DNA from: a marine gamma proteobacterium HTCC2143
Lineage (GTDB): Bacteria > Pseudomonadota > Gammaproteobacteria > Pseudomonadales > Dasaniaceae
Length of the DNA stretch: 64,000 bases
Reading direction: 5' to 3'
Assembly (NCBI GenBank): GCA_000169075.1
Contig: AAVT01000006.1
Coordinates: 154,227 to 218,226, forward strand
The notes below the pieces were generated by a model. It had not been told where the DNA came from. It made no database searches and saw only the letters and a list, made by a program, of their open reading frames with translations. The position numbers were made by a program, and so were the translations under genes. Below are positions 35,196-44,478 of this stretch, in pieces; position 1 is the first letter of the stretch; the number at the start of each line of letters is the position of its first letter.

Positions 35196-35558
35196 CGTCA
35201 CGGCCAGGCTTTAAGTTCTCGGTATAAGGGCGGCTCAGATGAAACGTATGCTAGGGCCAAGCAGCGTACTAAATTACATCTCGAGTGCATTGATGGCACT
35301 TGTTCTGTCCTGTTACCTCAGCCAGTTTGTAGCAAGCCGCAGTGGGCGACTTAACGCTAGGTGGCAGTTTTAAGGGGCTAGCTATTGGTTCAAGGTTACG
35401 GCTGCTTAATCCTAGTGTGCCAGTCCAAATGGACGTTGGAGTTTTCATCGACCTGTAGTGATCATTCAAACAAGATCTAAAATACTTTAACCAATACATC
35501 AGCGCCTTCGCCGAGAACATAGGCATAGGGTGGCTGATGCTTATGGAGTTTAATCGGA
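35196..35558. other. Non-coding stretch before R copy 6
   Basis: No supported gene. A minus-strand frame of 85 codons at 35269-35526 has mixed composition without recognisable domains, and I regard it as chance or decayed sequence. Confidence 0.3.
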
Positions 35559-35650
35559 CTGGCGGCCGCCTCCGTAGCTATGCGGCATTACCGTACTCCG
35601 GGCGGATAGGGTAGAGAGGCCACGAATAGGGCGTTTATTTTTCCTATACT
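35559..35650 (+). repeat. Island repeat R, copy 6
   Basis: This is the last copy before the tRNA. It has the GGCGGCCGCC start, the CTATGCGG subtype, a few unique changes (GAGAGGCC, GTTTATTTTTCC) and the conserved TATACT end. Its orientation is the same as the others. Confidence 0.87.
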
Positions 35651-35651
35651 C

Positions 35652-35741
35652 GATGAAGGGCCGTCACTGGCTGTTGAATGGAGTGACCTTTACGGAAGTG
35701 ACGACGACTTAAACATATCAATGCACGAGATAGAGTTGTAA
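35652..35741 (+). pseudogene. C-terminal fragment of an unidentified gene
   Basis: Immediately right of R copy 6 an open frame reads DEGPSLAVEWSDLYGSDDD and LNISMHEIEL to a TAA. The acidic, protein-like composition suggests the true end of a gene whose 5' part was removed at the R boundary. The family is unknown. Confidence 0.4.
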
Positions 35742-35839
35742 CACCGCCCTGAATGGCGAAGGAAAGAGAACTTGTCCAAGTTTATGCCTTGAAACCTTCG
35801 ATAAAGCAGTAAAAACGTGAAAACGTGTGACAAATGAGC

Positions 35840-35932
35840 TTTTGTGTGACAGCGCCTGTAGAGATATGCTCTACAGGCCGCATATATGGTGGGCCGTGCT
35901 GGATTCGAACCAGCGACCAATTGGTTAAAAGC
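35840..35932. repeat. Right tRNA-Lys attachment-site repeat (attR-like)
   Basis: This is the 93-bp partner of 23188-23280. It includes hairpin GCCTGTAGAG (35854-35863) / CTCTACAGGC (35869-35878) downstream of the tRNA and the tRNA 3' part up to the anticodon loop. Because the tRNA is intact on this side, this copy keeps the gene functional. Confidence 0.85.
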
Positions 35933-35962
35933 CAACTGCTCTACCAACTGAGCTAACGGCCC
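35887..35962 (-). tRNA. tRNA-Lys (anticodon UUU)
   Basis: The 76-nt gene includes an encoded CCA. On the minus strand it starts GGGCCGTTAGCTCAGTTGG, has anticodon loop CTTTTAA (anticodon TTT), T-arm GCTGG-TTCGAAT-CCAGC and acceptor ACGGCCC-ACCA pairing with GGGCCGT. All four stems are complete. Its 3' half is the duplicated attachment site of the island. Confidence 0.97.
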
Positions 35963-36031
35963 TTGAAGGAGGCGCATATACTAATGATTTCATTGAAAAA
36001 AACAAGTCTTTTTCAACGAGTTCTGAACTTT

Positions 36032-36629
36032 TTATTGGTTATTTGCCCTGATCACCATCCAATAGAGGAGGGGGGTCATAATCACCCACGGGATCTGACC
36101 CTGCAAGGTTGCCGGGTGACCAGCAATCTCAAATAGTATTGGATTAAACCTAGGGCTAGTTGGGGCCATTGGCGGCCAAGCAAGAACGCCAGAAGTTATC
36201 TGGTCAGCGTAGACAACCATCTCTGCATAAATTTTGCAGTATTAGCCAAGGGAATAAAATGGCGAGCGCTCCCCAGTGCCACTGTTTAAAAACTTTGCTG
36301 CCAGAGCCAGTCGCCAAGCGAACCAGATACAGGCCAATCAGACACATACCGACATCGGCGACTGGGTTTAGAGCCCAGTTAATGTGCGCTGGTACAGCGG
36401 TGTTTAAAGCATCGGAGCGACGCTGGTTGACTGAATCACCGTCAATCAGTCCATAGGTAAACCAAATTTCCCAACCGATGGCGGTCGTTAAAAAAGCACC
36501 TGCCGAAGTGTTCCATATTCAGGAAGATAGGCGGCCCGTTATTTTCATCACTGTTAATGCGGTGACAAGCAAACCTACAAAAAGGTAGAGGCAAATAACA
36601 GGCGCCAGCTTATCGGCGGTTAATGTCAC
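36032..36629 (-). pseudogene. Decayed membrane protein gene
   Basis: Read from a GTG at 36629 (ribosome site GAGAGGAC upstream), the frame gives TADKLAPVICLYLFVGLLVT, a membrane segment. It reaches a TGA at 36519-36521, then continues in the same frame through three more hydrophobic segments (NTSAGAFLTTAIGWEIWF, VGMCLIGLYLV, GALAILFPWLILQNL). It then needs a frameshift near 36230 to reach AEMVVYADQITSGVLAWPPM and the natural end. About 200 residues and four or five membrane segments are recoverable. The family is not recognised. Confidence 0.65.
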
Positions 36630-36704
36630 GATGTGTCCTCTCTATAATGGCTCATAGAAAGTGTAAGCTGCGGTTGGATAAGCTTTTGGCAGACTATCAG
36701 TCAC

Positions 36705-38315
36705 CTAGGATCTGGAGGCGACGTATTCTTCAAGTTTTGCGTCAGCGTCATCGCCAAATAATAACTCGCAGGCATCTCTTAACCCCGGTGCGCTTAAAAT
36801 GTCTTCGATCTTCAAGACCTGCTCAATTTTTGAACGCCGCCGAAGAAAGTCTTCTAATTTGGTAATCATTTCCAGCTGTGAGGCAAGCGCCACTTCGCAG
36901 CGAATGTACTCAGCATTTTCAATAAGCAGCTCTGCCTGTTTAGGATCATGCTGAATTTGTTCTAGAAGGGTCATGCAGTGAATGCCATAGCGTCGCCACA
37001 ATCGGACAGTCAGTGGTTCAGATGATGAGGGATCAGTCATGGCGTCTAAATCGATCTTACGAGCCTGCTGCAAAAATGTCTCTTTATGCTTTGCGCTGGC
37101 TTCTCCGTACCATTTGCTGTCGCTGGCAGCCAAATCAACACCGAGATTGGCGACTAAACCAGCAACTTCTTCACCGACATTGAGGCAGTCCGTTAGCTTG
37201 CCCCCAAAAATGCTTATGTGTTTATCGTCTTTATTGGTAGCTATTTCGTGCTTTCTGGATAATTTAACCCAGTCCGCAGAGGCTTTTTTATCGCTGCTGT
37301 CTACGGCAAGCGGTCGCACACCGCAGCGCTCGGAAATAACGTCAGCGGCGGTCAAAGGCTTAGGCAAATTAAGCAAGCGATTGATATTTTCCAAAACAAA
37401 ATCGCGATCTTCTTTGGTGACCGAAACAACGGGCGATTCTACCGGGGTGTCGGTCGTACCAACGCAAGTTTTTGGGCCCATAGGTATAACAAAAAATAAG
37501 CGACCATCACTGGCAAAAAAGGTCAGTACTTTTTCGCTGTCAGTAATTCGGTCAACAATCAGATGAATACCTTTCGAAAACAGATGCTTGTATTGTGTTT
37601 GCTGATTGTTTATCTGGTTATAGTGATCAACATAGGGCCCACAGGCATTGATCATAATTTTTGAATGAATGTCGAAGCTATTTCCTGAAATGGTGTCCGT
37701 CGCCTGTGTGCACCAGCGGCCGTTTTCCCTGCGGGAATGGTGAGCTTCAACATAGTTGGCAGCAGTTCCCCCTTGGTCCAACCCGGAGCGGACAAAGTTG
37801 AAAACAAAGCGAGCATCATTATCGTGAAGAAAGCAGTCGGAATATTCAAATCCGCTGGCGGTGTTTTCTGTGTTGATAACCGGTTCCATCGTTTTGACGG
37901 AGCTGGTGGGAATATAGCGTGGTGGCTGAGTAAAGAAACGCCCAATTATCCAATACAGAATGGTCCCGAGAAATACAAAAAAAGCAGGAAAACGGAAACC
38001 TTTTTGGATAGTCGTAAAAAAACGAATTTCCCGCACGGTAGAAGGGAAGCTGCGCATCAATTCATTACGTGACTCGCACAAACGACTGACCAATAAAAGC
38101 TCATAGCTTTCAAGGTATTTAATGCCACCCCAAGCAAGATTGGATGAATTCGAGCTGGTCATTCCCGCAAAATCACCCTTGTCGATCAGTGCAACTTTAA
38201 CACCCTTAGCGGCTAGCGCGGCGAAGGCTACTGCGCCGTTGATGCCGCCTCCAATAATTAACACGTCAAAATTGTTCTTGTTCAAACTGTCCAGATTGCT
38301 TGTACGAAGTTCCAT
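36705..38315 (-). CDS. glpD: Glycerol-3-phosphate dehydrogenase, FAD-dependent
   Basis: This 536-residue flavoprotein of the GlpD/DAO family has the FAD dinucleotide motif VLIIGGGINGAV (residues 18-29). The substrate-binding segment SSNSSNLAWGGIKYL, NACGPYVDHYN, MGPKTCVGTTDTPV and a C-terminal GlpD cap domain (from about 400) are present. It oxidises glycerol 3-phosphate to dihydroxyacetone phosphate and feeds quinones at the inner membrane. A hydrophobic stretch at about 108-126 (FPAFFVFLGTILYWIIG) is typical of membrane association. glpK is 3.5 kb away, so the glycerol pathway is encoded here, although split. Confidence 0.9.
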   Translation of the reverse strand: MELRTSNLDSLNKNNFDVLIIGGGINGAVAFAALAAKGVKVALIDKGDFAGMTSSNSSNLAWGGIKYLESYELLLVSRLCESRNELMRSFPSTVREIRFFTTIQKGFRFPAFFVFLGTILYWIIGRFFTQPPRYIPTSSVKTMEPVINTENTASGFEYSDCFLHDNDARFVFNFVRSGLDQGGTAANYVEAHHSRRENGRWCTQATDTISGNSFDIHSKIMINACGPYVDHYNQINNQQTQYKHLFSKGIHLIVDRITDSEKVLTFFASDGRLFFVIPMGPKTCVGTTDTPVESPVVSVTKEDRDFVLENINRLLNLPKPLTAADVISERCGVRPLAVDSSDKKASADWVKLSRKHEIATNKDDKHISIFGGKLTDCLNVGEEVAGLVANLGVDLAASDSKWYGEASAKHKETFLQQARKIDLDAMTDPSSSEPLTVRLWRRYGIHCMTLLEQIQHDPKQAELLIENAEYIRCEVALASQLEMITKLEDFLRRRSKIEQVLKIEDILSAPGLRDACELLFGDDADAKLEEYVASRS

Positions 38316-38548
38316 TACTTTTGTAATTCCACATAACTTAATTTGATAGGGCTTAGATGATCAAACTGCGGCTGCTTTTTAGTAAAGCCGCCGTCGTCTG
38401 CTTTTCACCGGGCAATCACATAACGTCGAAGGTATACGAGTTTTCGAGAGAGTTAGACTTTTAATGCCGTCCTTGGATTACCGCGCATTTGTAAAATAAC
38501 ACAATAGAGGCGACAATCGGTCGTCTTTCTTGCGGATACAAATAAAAT

Positions 38549-40162
38549 ATGTCGATTCGACCGTGGTTTCTAGCACTGTTAACGATGCTAGTTGCCTGTT
38601 CACCCAACAACGATCTTCAAAAAATTGCTGTAGCTGCACCCTCGGTGACTACCGCTGGTGAAGTACTCGGTGGCAAATGGTCGGAGGAGCGAAGTCAGCA
38701 AGCACACTTTTTCGGTATTCCTTTTGCGGCAGCCCCCGTTGGAGAAGGTCGGTTTCGACCCCCCGCCGACTTTATCCCTCGCAGCGGCAAGCAAGTGCAG
38801 ACCGAATTTGGCTCAGCCTGCGTGCAAGAGCAGGGGAATCCTGAATGGTATCGCTCAGTAGCTCGCGGAGTAGGTGCTGAGAACGCCGTCATACCAGACC
38901 TTGAAAATATGTCTGAAGATTGTTTAACGCTAAATATCTGGACAGAAAATTTGACGGGTCAAGAAAAATGGCCGGTACTGGTTTGGATCTACGGCGGCAG
39001 TAATCGTAATGGGTTTTCCCATGAACCTAATTATCTGGGAGATAAAGTAGCCAGCAAAGGCGTGGTTTATGTCTCGATCAATTACCGTGTTGGTCCGCTT
39101 GGGTTTATGTCTCACCCGGCACTAACGGCAGAGTCGCCTAATCAGTCTTCCGGAAATTATGGCTTGCTGGACCAAATCAAGGCGCTGCAGTGGGTGCAAG
39201 ACAATATCACCGCCTTCGGTGGTGACCCAGAAGCCGTTACCATAAGTGGAGAGTCAGCGGGTGCTGGCAACTCAGCCAATCTTATTGCATCACCGTTGGC
39301 GGCAGGTCTTTTCAGGGGAGCCATTTTGCAAAGTGGTGGCATGCGTATGTCATATGCCCCTAATTTGGCGGGCAACGAAATCGTCGGGGAAGCACTGGCT
39401 GAGGCCCTGGAGATTGATGACAACACTGATGTGGCTGCGCAGTTGAGGCAAGTTTCTGCGCTGAAACTAATGCAAATACAGCGGCAAGCGATATCGAGTT
39501 ACAATGATGTTGTCGACGATGGGTGGGTGTTGTCAACAAGTGCTCGATCGACCTTAGAGTCTGGTGAACACAACCGCGTTAACGTGATGACTGGCAGCAA
39601 CGCACAGGAATGGTTAATGTATTTCCCCTCGACCTCCGGCGAAGAAGACTACCAGCAAGCACTCGAGACCTATGGTGGGCACAATGCCGCCGCCTTTCGG
39701 ACCTTGCTTGATGCATCAGAGTTAAGCACCATCGAAAAGCGTGACCTAATGTTGAGTGGGTCATCTTTCCACTGTGTTGCCAGCAAGCTGGCCGGTGATA
39801 TCAAGCATCACGGTAACAGTGCATTTGTCTATCGATTTACGCGGGTGAGACCCGGTGCCGAAGCGCTAATGGCCTACCATGGTGCTGAAATACCTTATGC
39901 TTTTGATACCGCCGACGACTGGCTACCGGTCGACACTATTGATCATAAATTAACCGCATCCATGCTGGATTACTGGACCAATTTTGTAAAGACAGGAAGT
40001 CCTAACGGCGGAGATTTACCGGAATGGCCGCAATATTCGCGCAATACCCGAGCTTATCTTGAGTTGGGCGACGAGATCACGGCGGGTGCTGATCTCGATA
40101 GAAAATTTTGTGCGCTGATGGAAGCAACATGGCGCCATAAGTTAGAAACAGCAAAAAAATAG
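38549..40162 (+). CDS. Carboxylesterase type B, lipoprotein
   Basis: This 537-residue alpha/beta hydrolase has a lipoprotein signal, MSIRPWFLALLTMLVAC, with lipobox LVAC and C17. The type-B esterase signature SEDCLTLNIW is followed by the oxyanion loop YGGSNRNGFS, the nucleophile S236 in SGESAGAGNSAN and the histidine in YHGAEIPYAFD. It would hydrolyse esters at the outer membrane or periplasm. It is followed 32 bp later by a BCCT transporter and flanked by glpD and glpK, which suggests release and uptake of the parts of a choline or glycerol ester. That link is inference. Confidence 0.9.
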   Translation: MSIRPWFLALLTMLVACSPNNDLQKIAVAAPSVTTAGEVLGGKWSEERSQQAHFFGIPFAAAPVGEGRFRPPADFIPRSGKQVQTEFGSACVQEQGNPEWYRSVARGVGAENAVIPDLENMSEDCLTLNIWTENLTGQEKWPVLVWIYGGSNRNGFSHEPNYLGDKVASKGVVYVSINYRVGPLGFMSHPALTAESPNQSSGNYGLLDQIKALQWVQDNITAFGGDPEAVTISGESAGAGNSANLIASPLAAGLFRGAILQSGGMRMSYAPNLAGNEIVGEALAEALEIDDNTDVAAQLRQVSALKLMQIQRQAISSYNDVVDDGWVLSTSARSTLESGEHNRVNVMTGSNAQEWLMYFPSTSGEEDYQQALETYGGHNAAAFRTLLDASELSTIEKRDLMLSGSSFHCVASKLAGDIKHHGNSAFVYRFTRVRPGAEALMAYHGAEIPYAFDTADDWLPVDTIDHKLTASMLDYWTNFVKTGSPNGGDLPEWPQYSRNTRAYLELGDEITAGADLDRKFCALMEATWRHKLETAKK

Positions 40163-40194
40163 ATAATTTCAGTTAATGAATCCAATAACAAGAG

Positions 40195-41727
40195 ATGTAC
40201 ATGACTTCAAATAGTATCGAAAAGATCGCCGTCGTTGATAAGGCCGTTTTCACCATCGCTTGCTCCGTTGTATTAGGCGTGTGTTTGCCGTTGATATTTT
40301 TTCCCGAGACCTCTGCTGAAGTAACCCAGGTTATTTATGCATGGATTGCCAATTACTTGGGACTTGCCTACCAGTGGGCCGTTATAGGAGCGATCATTTT
40401 CCTCAGCTGGGTAGCGTTTGGGCGTTACGGCCATGTTCGATTGGGACCTGAAAACGAAAAACCCGAGTTTTCGACCTTTAGCTGGATTGCGATGATATTT
40501 GCTGCCGGCATTGGTGCGGGACTGATGTTCTGGGCAGGTATTGAGTGGGGCTATTATTACGACACGCCACCCTTTGGCGCCGAACCAAGATCGCTCGAAG
40601 CGGTGGAGTGGGCAGGTGCCTATGGGCTGTTTCACTGGGGCATCAGTGCTTGGGCTGTTTACGCCTTGCCGGCTGTTGCCATCGCCTATCCTTATTACGT
40701 GAAGAAAGTCCCTTACCTGCGGCTGTCGACGTCTTGTCACGCGCTTCTAGGTCATAAGGGCGAAAACTCCTGGGAGGGTCGTTTGCTGGATCTGGTGTTT
40801 ATGCTCGGAATAATAGGGGGTTCAGCAACATCGTTAGGCTTGGCAACCCCGATGGTATCAGCGTTAATCGGTCGCCTGGTGGGTATTGAAGTATCGTTTG
40901 GCTTAGACGTTGCGGTGGTTGTTACCTGCGTTGTGATTTTTGGTATATCGGCTTACCTCGGCCTCGATAAAGGCATTAAGCGGCTGAGTAATATCAATAT
41001 AGTGGTGGCTTTGTTATTGCTTTTATTCATTCTTGTGACTGGGCCAACGCTGTTTATTTTGCGCGTGGGCGCCGATAGCATCGGTGTCATGTTGGATAAT
41101 ATGGCGCGGATGATGACTTGGTCGGACCCAATAGAGCGCACCGGCTTTGTCGAAGACTGGACGATATTTTATTGGGCCTGGTGGATTGCCTATGGACCCT
41201 TTACCGGATTATTTGTCGCGCGTATTTCCAAGGGCCGAACCTTAAAAGAAATGATCCTGTCGATGACGCTACTGGGTAGTCTTGGCTGCTGGTTATTTTT
41301 TATCGTCATCGGTAACTACGCGATGTTTTTGGAGTTGGAGGGTACTCTGAGTGTTACCGACTATTTAAAAAATAATGATGCAGCAGCAGGTATAGCCGCT
41401 ATTGTGGCAACATTGCCGTTCAGTCAAGTAGCACTGGCGGCGTTTACCTTTGTCTGTGTTGTTTTTGTGGCAACCACTTACGATTCGGCGTCGTATATTA
41501 TCGCCTCAGCGGCTACGTCGGAACTTAAAATTGGCCACAACCCAGCGCGCTGGCATCGCTTGTTTTGGGCGGGAATGCTGGGCCTATTACCGGTTGCCCT
41601 GCTTGTGGTCGGTGGACTGAAAGTTGTGCAGTCGGCGGTACTGGTTGCTTCTTTACCGGTCTTGGTCGTACTCGTTTTAATGACCGTGTCGTTATACATG
41701 TCACTTAGGGAGCGAGATCTAGAATAG
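40195..41727 (+). CDS. BCCT family betaine/carnitine/choline transporter
   Basis: This 510-residue carrier has twelve hydrophobic segments and the BCCT signature DWTIFYWAWWIAYGPFTG, whose tryptophans line the trimethylammonium site. MFWAGIEWGYYY and GLFHWGISAWAVYAL are further conserved boxes. The C-terminal tail is short, so an osmosensing extension as in BetP is absent. Uptake is expected to be proton- or sodium-coupled import of choline, glycine betaine, carnitine or DMSP. The start ATG at 40195 has an alternative at 40201. Confidence 0.93.
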   Translation: MYMTSNSIEKIAVVDKAVFTIACSVVLGVCLPLIFFPETSAEVTQVIYAWIANYLGLAYQWAVIGAIIFLSWVAFGRYGHVRLGPENEKPEFSTFSWIAMIFAAGIGAGLMFWAGIEWGYYYDTPPFGAEPRSLEAVEWAGAYGLFHWGISAWAVYALPAVAIAYPYYVKKVPYLRLSTSCHALLGHKGENSWEGRLLDLVFMLGIIGGSATSLGLATPMVSALIGRLVGIEVSFGLDVAVVVTCVVIFGISAYLGLDKGIKRLSNINIVVALLLLLFILVTGPTLFILRVGADSIGVMLDNMARMMTWSDPIERTGFVEDWTIFYWAWWIAYGPFTGLFVARISKGRTLKEMILSMTLLGSLGCWLFFIVIGNYAMFLELEGTLSVTDYLKNNDAAAGIAAIVATLPFSQVALAAFTFVCVVFVATTYDSASYIIASAATSELKIGHNPARWHRLFWAGMLGLLPVALLVVGGLKVVQSAVLVASLPVLVVLVLMTVSLYMSLRERDLE

Positions 41728-41838
41728 CGGCGCTACTGGTTCACTGCTGGTGGTGCTGATTTTGCATCGAGGGCGGAAATGTCACGCCAGCCGCTAACTT
41801 GTAGCGGCCTGCAGCGACGTTGGCAAAGCCGGTTCTTG

Positions 41839-43335
41839 TTATGTTTGCACATTGTCTATAACGCGCTGAATTGCATTGTCCCAGCCAGCCAGTAATTGCT
41901 GCCGCTGTTGTGATGTGATGGTGGGTTCAAACCGGGCATCACATTGCCAATGTGCTGACAAGTCATTGAGATCTTTGTAAATACCCGCTTGATAGCCGGC
42001 CAAATACGCGGCGCCCAAGGCGGTTGTTTCTAGAACAGTGGGGCGTTCAACGGTTAAGTTGAGGACGTCCGCAAGAAACTGAGCTACCCACGAGTTTGCC
42101 GTCATGCCGCCATCGACACGGATCGCTGTCGGTTCGATACCATCGGCGGCCATTGCCCTGAACAAGTCATTGGTCTGATAACAGACGGACTCAAGTGCCG
42201 CTCGTGCTATGTCATCAGGTCCGGTATCGCGGCTAAGTCCAAAAATCGCGCCCCTAGCGTCGGGCTGCCAGTGCGGAGCGCCCAGACCGGTAAGCGCAGG
42301 GACAAAATAAACGCCGTGGTTACTGTCTAAATTGGCTGCCATCTGTTCTGTGTCAGCGGCATCTTCGATAATTTTTAATCCATCCCTGAGCCACTGCACG
42401 GCCGCTCCGGCGATAAATATCGAGCCCTCGATAGCGTAAGTTGTTTTACCATTGAGCCGATAGGCGACGGTTGTGAGTAGCCGAGAATGAGACGTTACTG
42501 CGATGTCTCCGGTGTTCATTAATACAAAACAACCGGTACCATAGGTACTTTTTATGGATCCGGGCTGAAAACAGCACTGGCCGACGGCGGCCGCCTGTTG
42601 GTCTCCTGCAACACCCAAAATAGGTAGCGAGCACCCAAGTACCTGTTCGTCAACAAGACCAAAATCAGCGGCAGAATCTTTCACCGTGGGAAGTAGCGCA
42701 GCGGGAATATTGTAAATGCGTAATAGATCTTTGTCCCATTGCTGAGTGTGGATATTAAAAATCCCGGTGCGACTGGCATTGGTAGCGTCAGTGAAGTGAG
42801 ATTTACCACCGGTGAGTCGCCATATCAAGAAACAGTCGATCGTGCCAAAAGCGAGCTTTCCCTGTTCTGCCTGAGTGCGTGCATGGGGGACATTGTCGAG
42901 GATCCAGGCGAGCTTGGGCGCTGAAAAATAAGGGTCGATGAGTAGACCGGTACGAGATTGAATCTCGTCTTCTAAACCGTTCTGCTGCATTGTTCGGCAG
43001 AATTCTTGGGTACGCCGGTCTTGCCAAACGATAGCGTTATAAATGGGCTTGCCAGTCTCACGATTCCAAACCACGGTGGTTTCGCGCTGGTTAGTGATAC
43101 CCATGCAGGATACGACAATCCCCAATTTTTTAGCCTCGTCGAGGGCCGTGCGTGCGGTGCATACCGTCGACTCCCAGATGGCCTCAGGATCATGTTCGAC
43201 CCAGCCGTCGTGTGGAAAGATCTGAGGGAATTCCTGTTGTGCCACGGACTTGATATTCGCAGCAGTATCGAAGACGATAGCTCGGCTACTCGTCGTACCT
43301 TGGTCGATGGCGAGAATTCCTTTTGATGTTGGCAT
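41839..43335 (-). CDS. glpK: Glycerol kinase
   Basis: This 498-residue FGGY-family kinase opens [18 protein letters not shown] (ATP phosphate-binding loop). It has [57 protein letters not shown] and the second FGGY signature [20 protein letters not shown] near residue 405. It phosphorylates glycerol to glycerol 3-phosphate for GlpD. No glpF facilitator is adjacent. The length is typical. Confidence 0.97.
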   Translation of the reverse strand: MPTSKGILAIDQGTTSSRAIVFDTAANIKSVAQQEFPQIFPHDGWVEHDPEAIWESTVCTARTALDEAKKLGIVVSCMGITNQRETTVVWNRETGKPIYNAIVWQDRRTQEFCRTMQQNGLEDEIQSRTGLLIDPYFSAPKLAWILDNVPHARTQAEQGKLAFGTIDCFLIWRLTGGKSHFTDATNASRTGIFNIHTQQWDKDLLRIYNIPAALLPTVKDSAADFGLVDEQVLGCSLPILGVAGDQQAAAVGQCCFQPGSIKSTYGTGCFVLMNTGDIAVTSHSRLLTTVAYRLNGKTTYAIEGSIFIAGAAVQWLRDGLKIIEDAADTEQMAANLDSNHGVYFVPALTGLGAPHWQPDARGAIFGLSRDTGPDDIARAALESVCYQTNDLFRAMAADGIEPTAIRVDGGMTANSWVAQFLADVLNLTVERPTVLETTALGAAYLAGYQAGIYKDLNDLSAHWQCDARFEPTITSQQRQQLLAGWDNAIQRVIDNVQT

Positions 43336-43469
43336 AGGTTATTGCGCTTCAATAAGTGTGTGATAAGGTTATTATATCTCCAAGAGCAATGAAAAGAAGT
43401 TTCCGAAAATAATTAGTTGTGTGTTTAGAGCATTGTGGCTAAAAGCACCAACGCAAAGAGGATGATGTT

Positions 43470-44258
43470 GTGGCAGAAATTGAATCAGTAATGAATGCCC
43501 CCGAAGGTTTTGCCGATTTTGCCCAAGAGGGTGAAACAATTGCCGAAAAGCGGTTGCACCGAAAGCAGCGTCTGGCCGCCGCCTTTCGATTATTTGGTAA
43601 GTTTGGTTTTGATGAGGGTTTGGCAGGTCATATAACTGTCCGCGATCCGGAATTTCCAGAATGTTTCTGGGTAAATCCAATGGGCGTCAGTTTCAAGCAG
43701 ATAAAAGTATCGGACCTGCTGTTGGTTAGCCACAAAGGCGAAATTGTTGAAGGTAGTGGCATATTAAATAGTGCCGCCTTCACTATACATTCGGCTATTC
43801 ACGCAGCGCGCCCCGACGTGTTAGCCGCAGCGCACGCGCATTCAACCTATGGCAAAGCGTGGTCAGCGCTTCGCCGCCCTCTGGATCCTATCACTCAGGA
43901 CGCCTGCGCGTTTTATGACGATCATGTGTTATTTAACGATTATACGGGTGTGGTACTTGACGGTGGCGAAGGTGTGCGAATTGCGTCGGACCTGGGCGAT
44001 AACAAAGCGGCCATACTCAGCAATCATGGTCTATTAACGGTTGGAAAATCGGTCGAAGAAGCTGTCTGGTGGTACATCACAATGGAGCGCAGTTGTCAGG
44101 CTCAATTATTAGCTGAAGCCGCAGGAACCCCCGTTCTTATTGATCCAGATGTTGCAAAACTGACCCACGACACTGTCGGCACAGACATGGCAGGGTGGTT
44201 TAGTTTTCAACCGCTTTACAGTGTTATTTGTGCTGAGCAGCCTGATTTGTTCGACTAA
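43470..44258 (+). CDS. Class II aldolase/adducin domain protein
   Basis: This 262-residue protein has the zinc-binding H122-A-H124 (AAHAHSTYGKAW) and SNHGLLTVGKSVEEAVWW, with a further conserved histidine. The N-terminal part has FGFDEGLAGHITVRDP. Relatives are L-fuculose-1-phosphate aldolases and many uncharacterised members in catabolic clusters. It starts with GTG at 43470 after GAGGATG. It is divergent from glpK. The specific substrate is unknown. Confidence 0.87.
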   Translation: MAEIESVMNAPEGFADFAQEGETIAEKRLHRKQRLAAAFRLFGKFGFDEGLAGHITVRDPEFPECFWVNPMGVSFKQIKVSDLLLVSHKGEIVEGSGILNSAAFTIHSAIHAARPDVLAAAHAHSTYGKAWSALRRPLDPITQDACAFYDDHVLFNDYTGVVLDGGEGVRIASDLGDNKAAILSNHGLLTVGKSVEEAVWWYITMERSCQAQLLAEAAGTPVLIDPDVAKLTHDTVGTDMAGWFSFQPLYSVICAEQPDLFD

Positions 44259-44478
44259 GTTTTGAGTGAAACAGTCCAGCGGCCAGTTCAGACGTGTTGA
44301 TACTGCGCAATAACAGCATGAACGCCTGGCTCGTTGGGTTACTGTGAATAAAACGCCTGCCCTAATTCATCATAATTGTTCAGCAGTGTGTCCTTTTTGA
44401 TCCCGATTAAAGTCCTCTTTTAGCGGTTTAATAATTCTTTAAGCCCATTAAATCTTTTTGGTATTAGAGGATCAAATC

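Larger units (their letters stand above)
23188..35932. mobile_element. Genomic island bounded by tRNA-Lys direct repeats
   Basis: A 93-bp direct repeat with a single mismatch stands at both limits: 23188-23280 and 35840-35932. The right copy is the 3' part of an intact tRNA-Lys gene plus 47 bp of downstream DNA. Within this 12.7-kb span are an IS91-family transposase, two further transposase relics, six same-orientation copies of repeat R, a tRNA-Asn fragment, at least four truncated genes and several intact metabolic genes. Base composition changes abruptly, for example the very AT-rich block at 26.8-28.6 kb. No integrase gene remains, so the island is probably immobile or mobilised in trans. 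Confidence 0.8.

Noticed and set aside
35269..35526. 85-codon minus-strand frame before R copy 6
   Set aside because: No domain pattern, start context or neighbour support; likely chance or decayed sequence.
23416..35650. R copies as integron attC sites
   Set aside because: No GTTRRRY/RYYYAAC core pairs are visible, and no IntI-type integrase is in the window. One copy is the 3' end of an IS91 element, which explains the repeats better.
23416..35650. R as a CRISPR array
   Set aside because: The spacing between copies is 0.6-4.3 kb, the units are about 90 bp and no Cas genes are present.
36519..36521. In-frame TGA read as selenocysteine
   Set aside because: The same gene also needs a frameshift further on and shows no SECIS-like hairpin after the TGA; gene decay is simpler.
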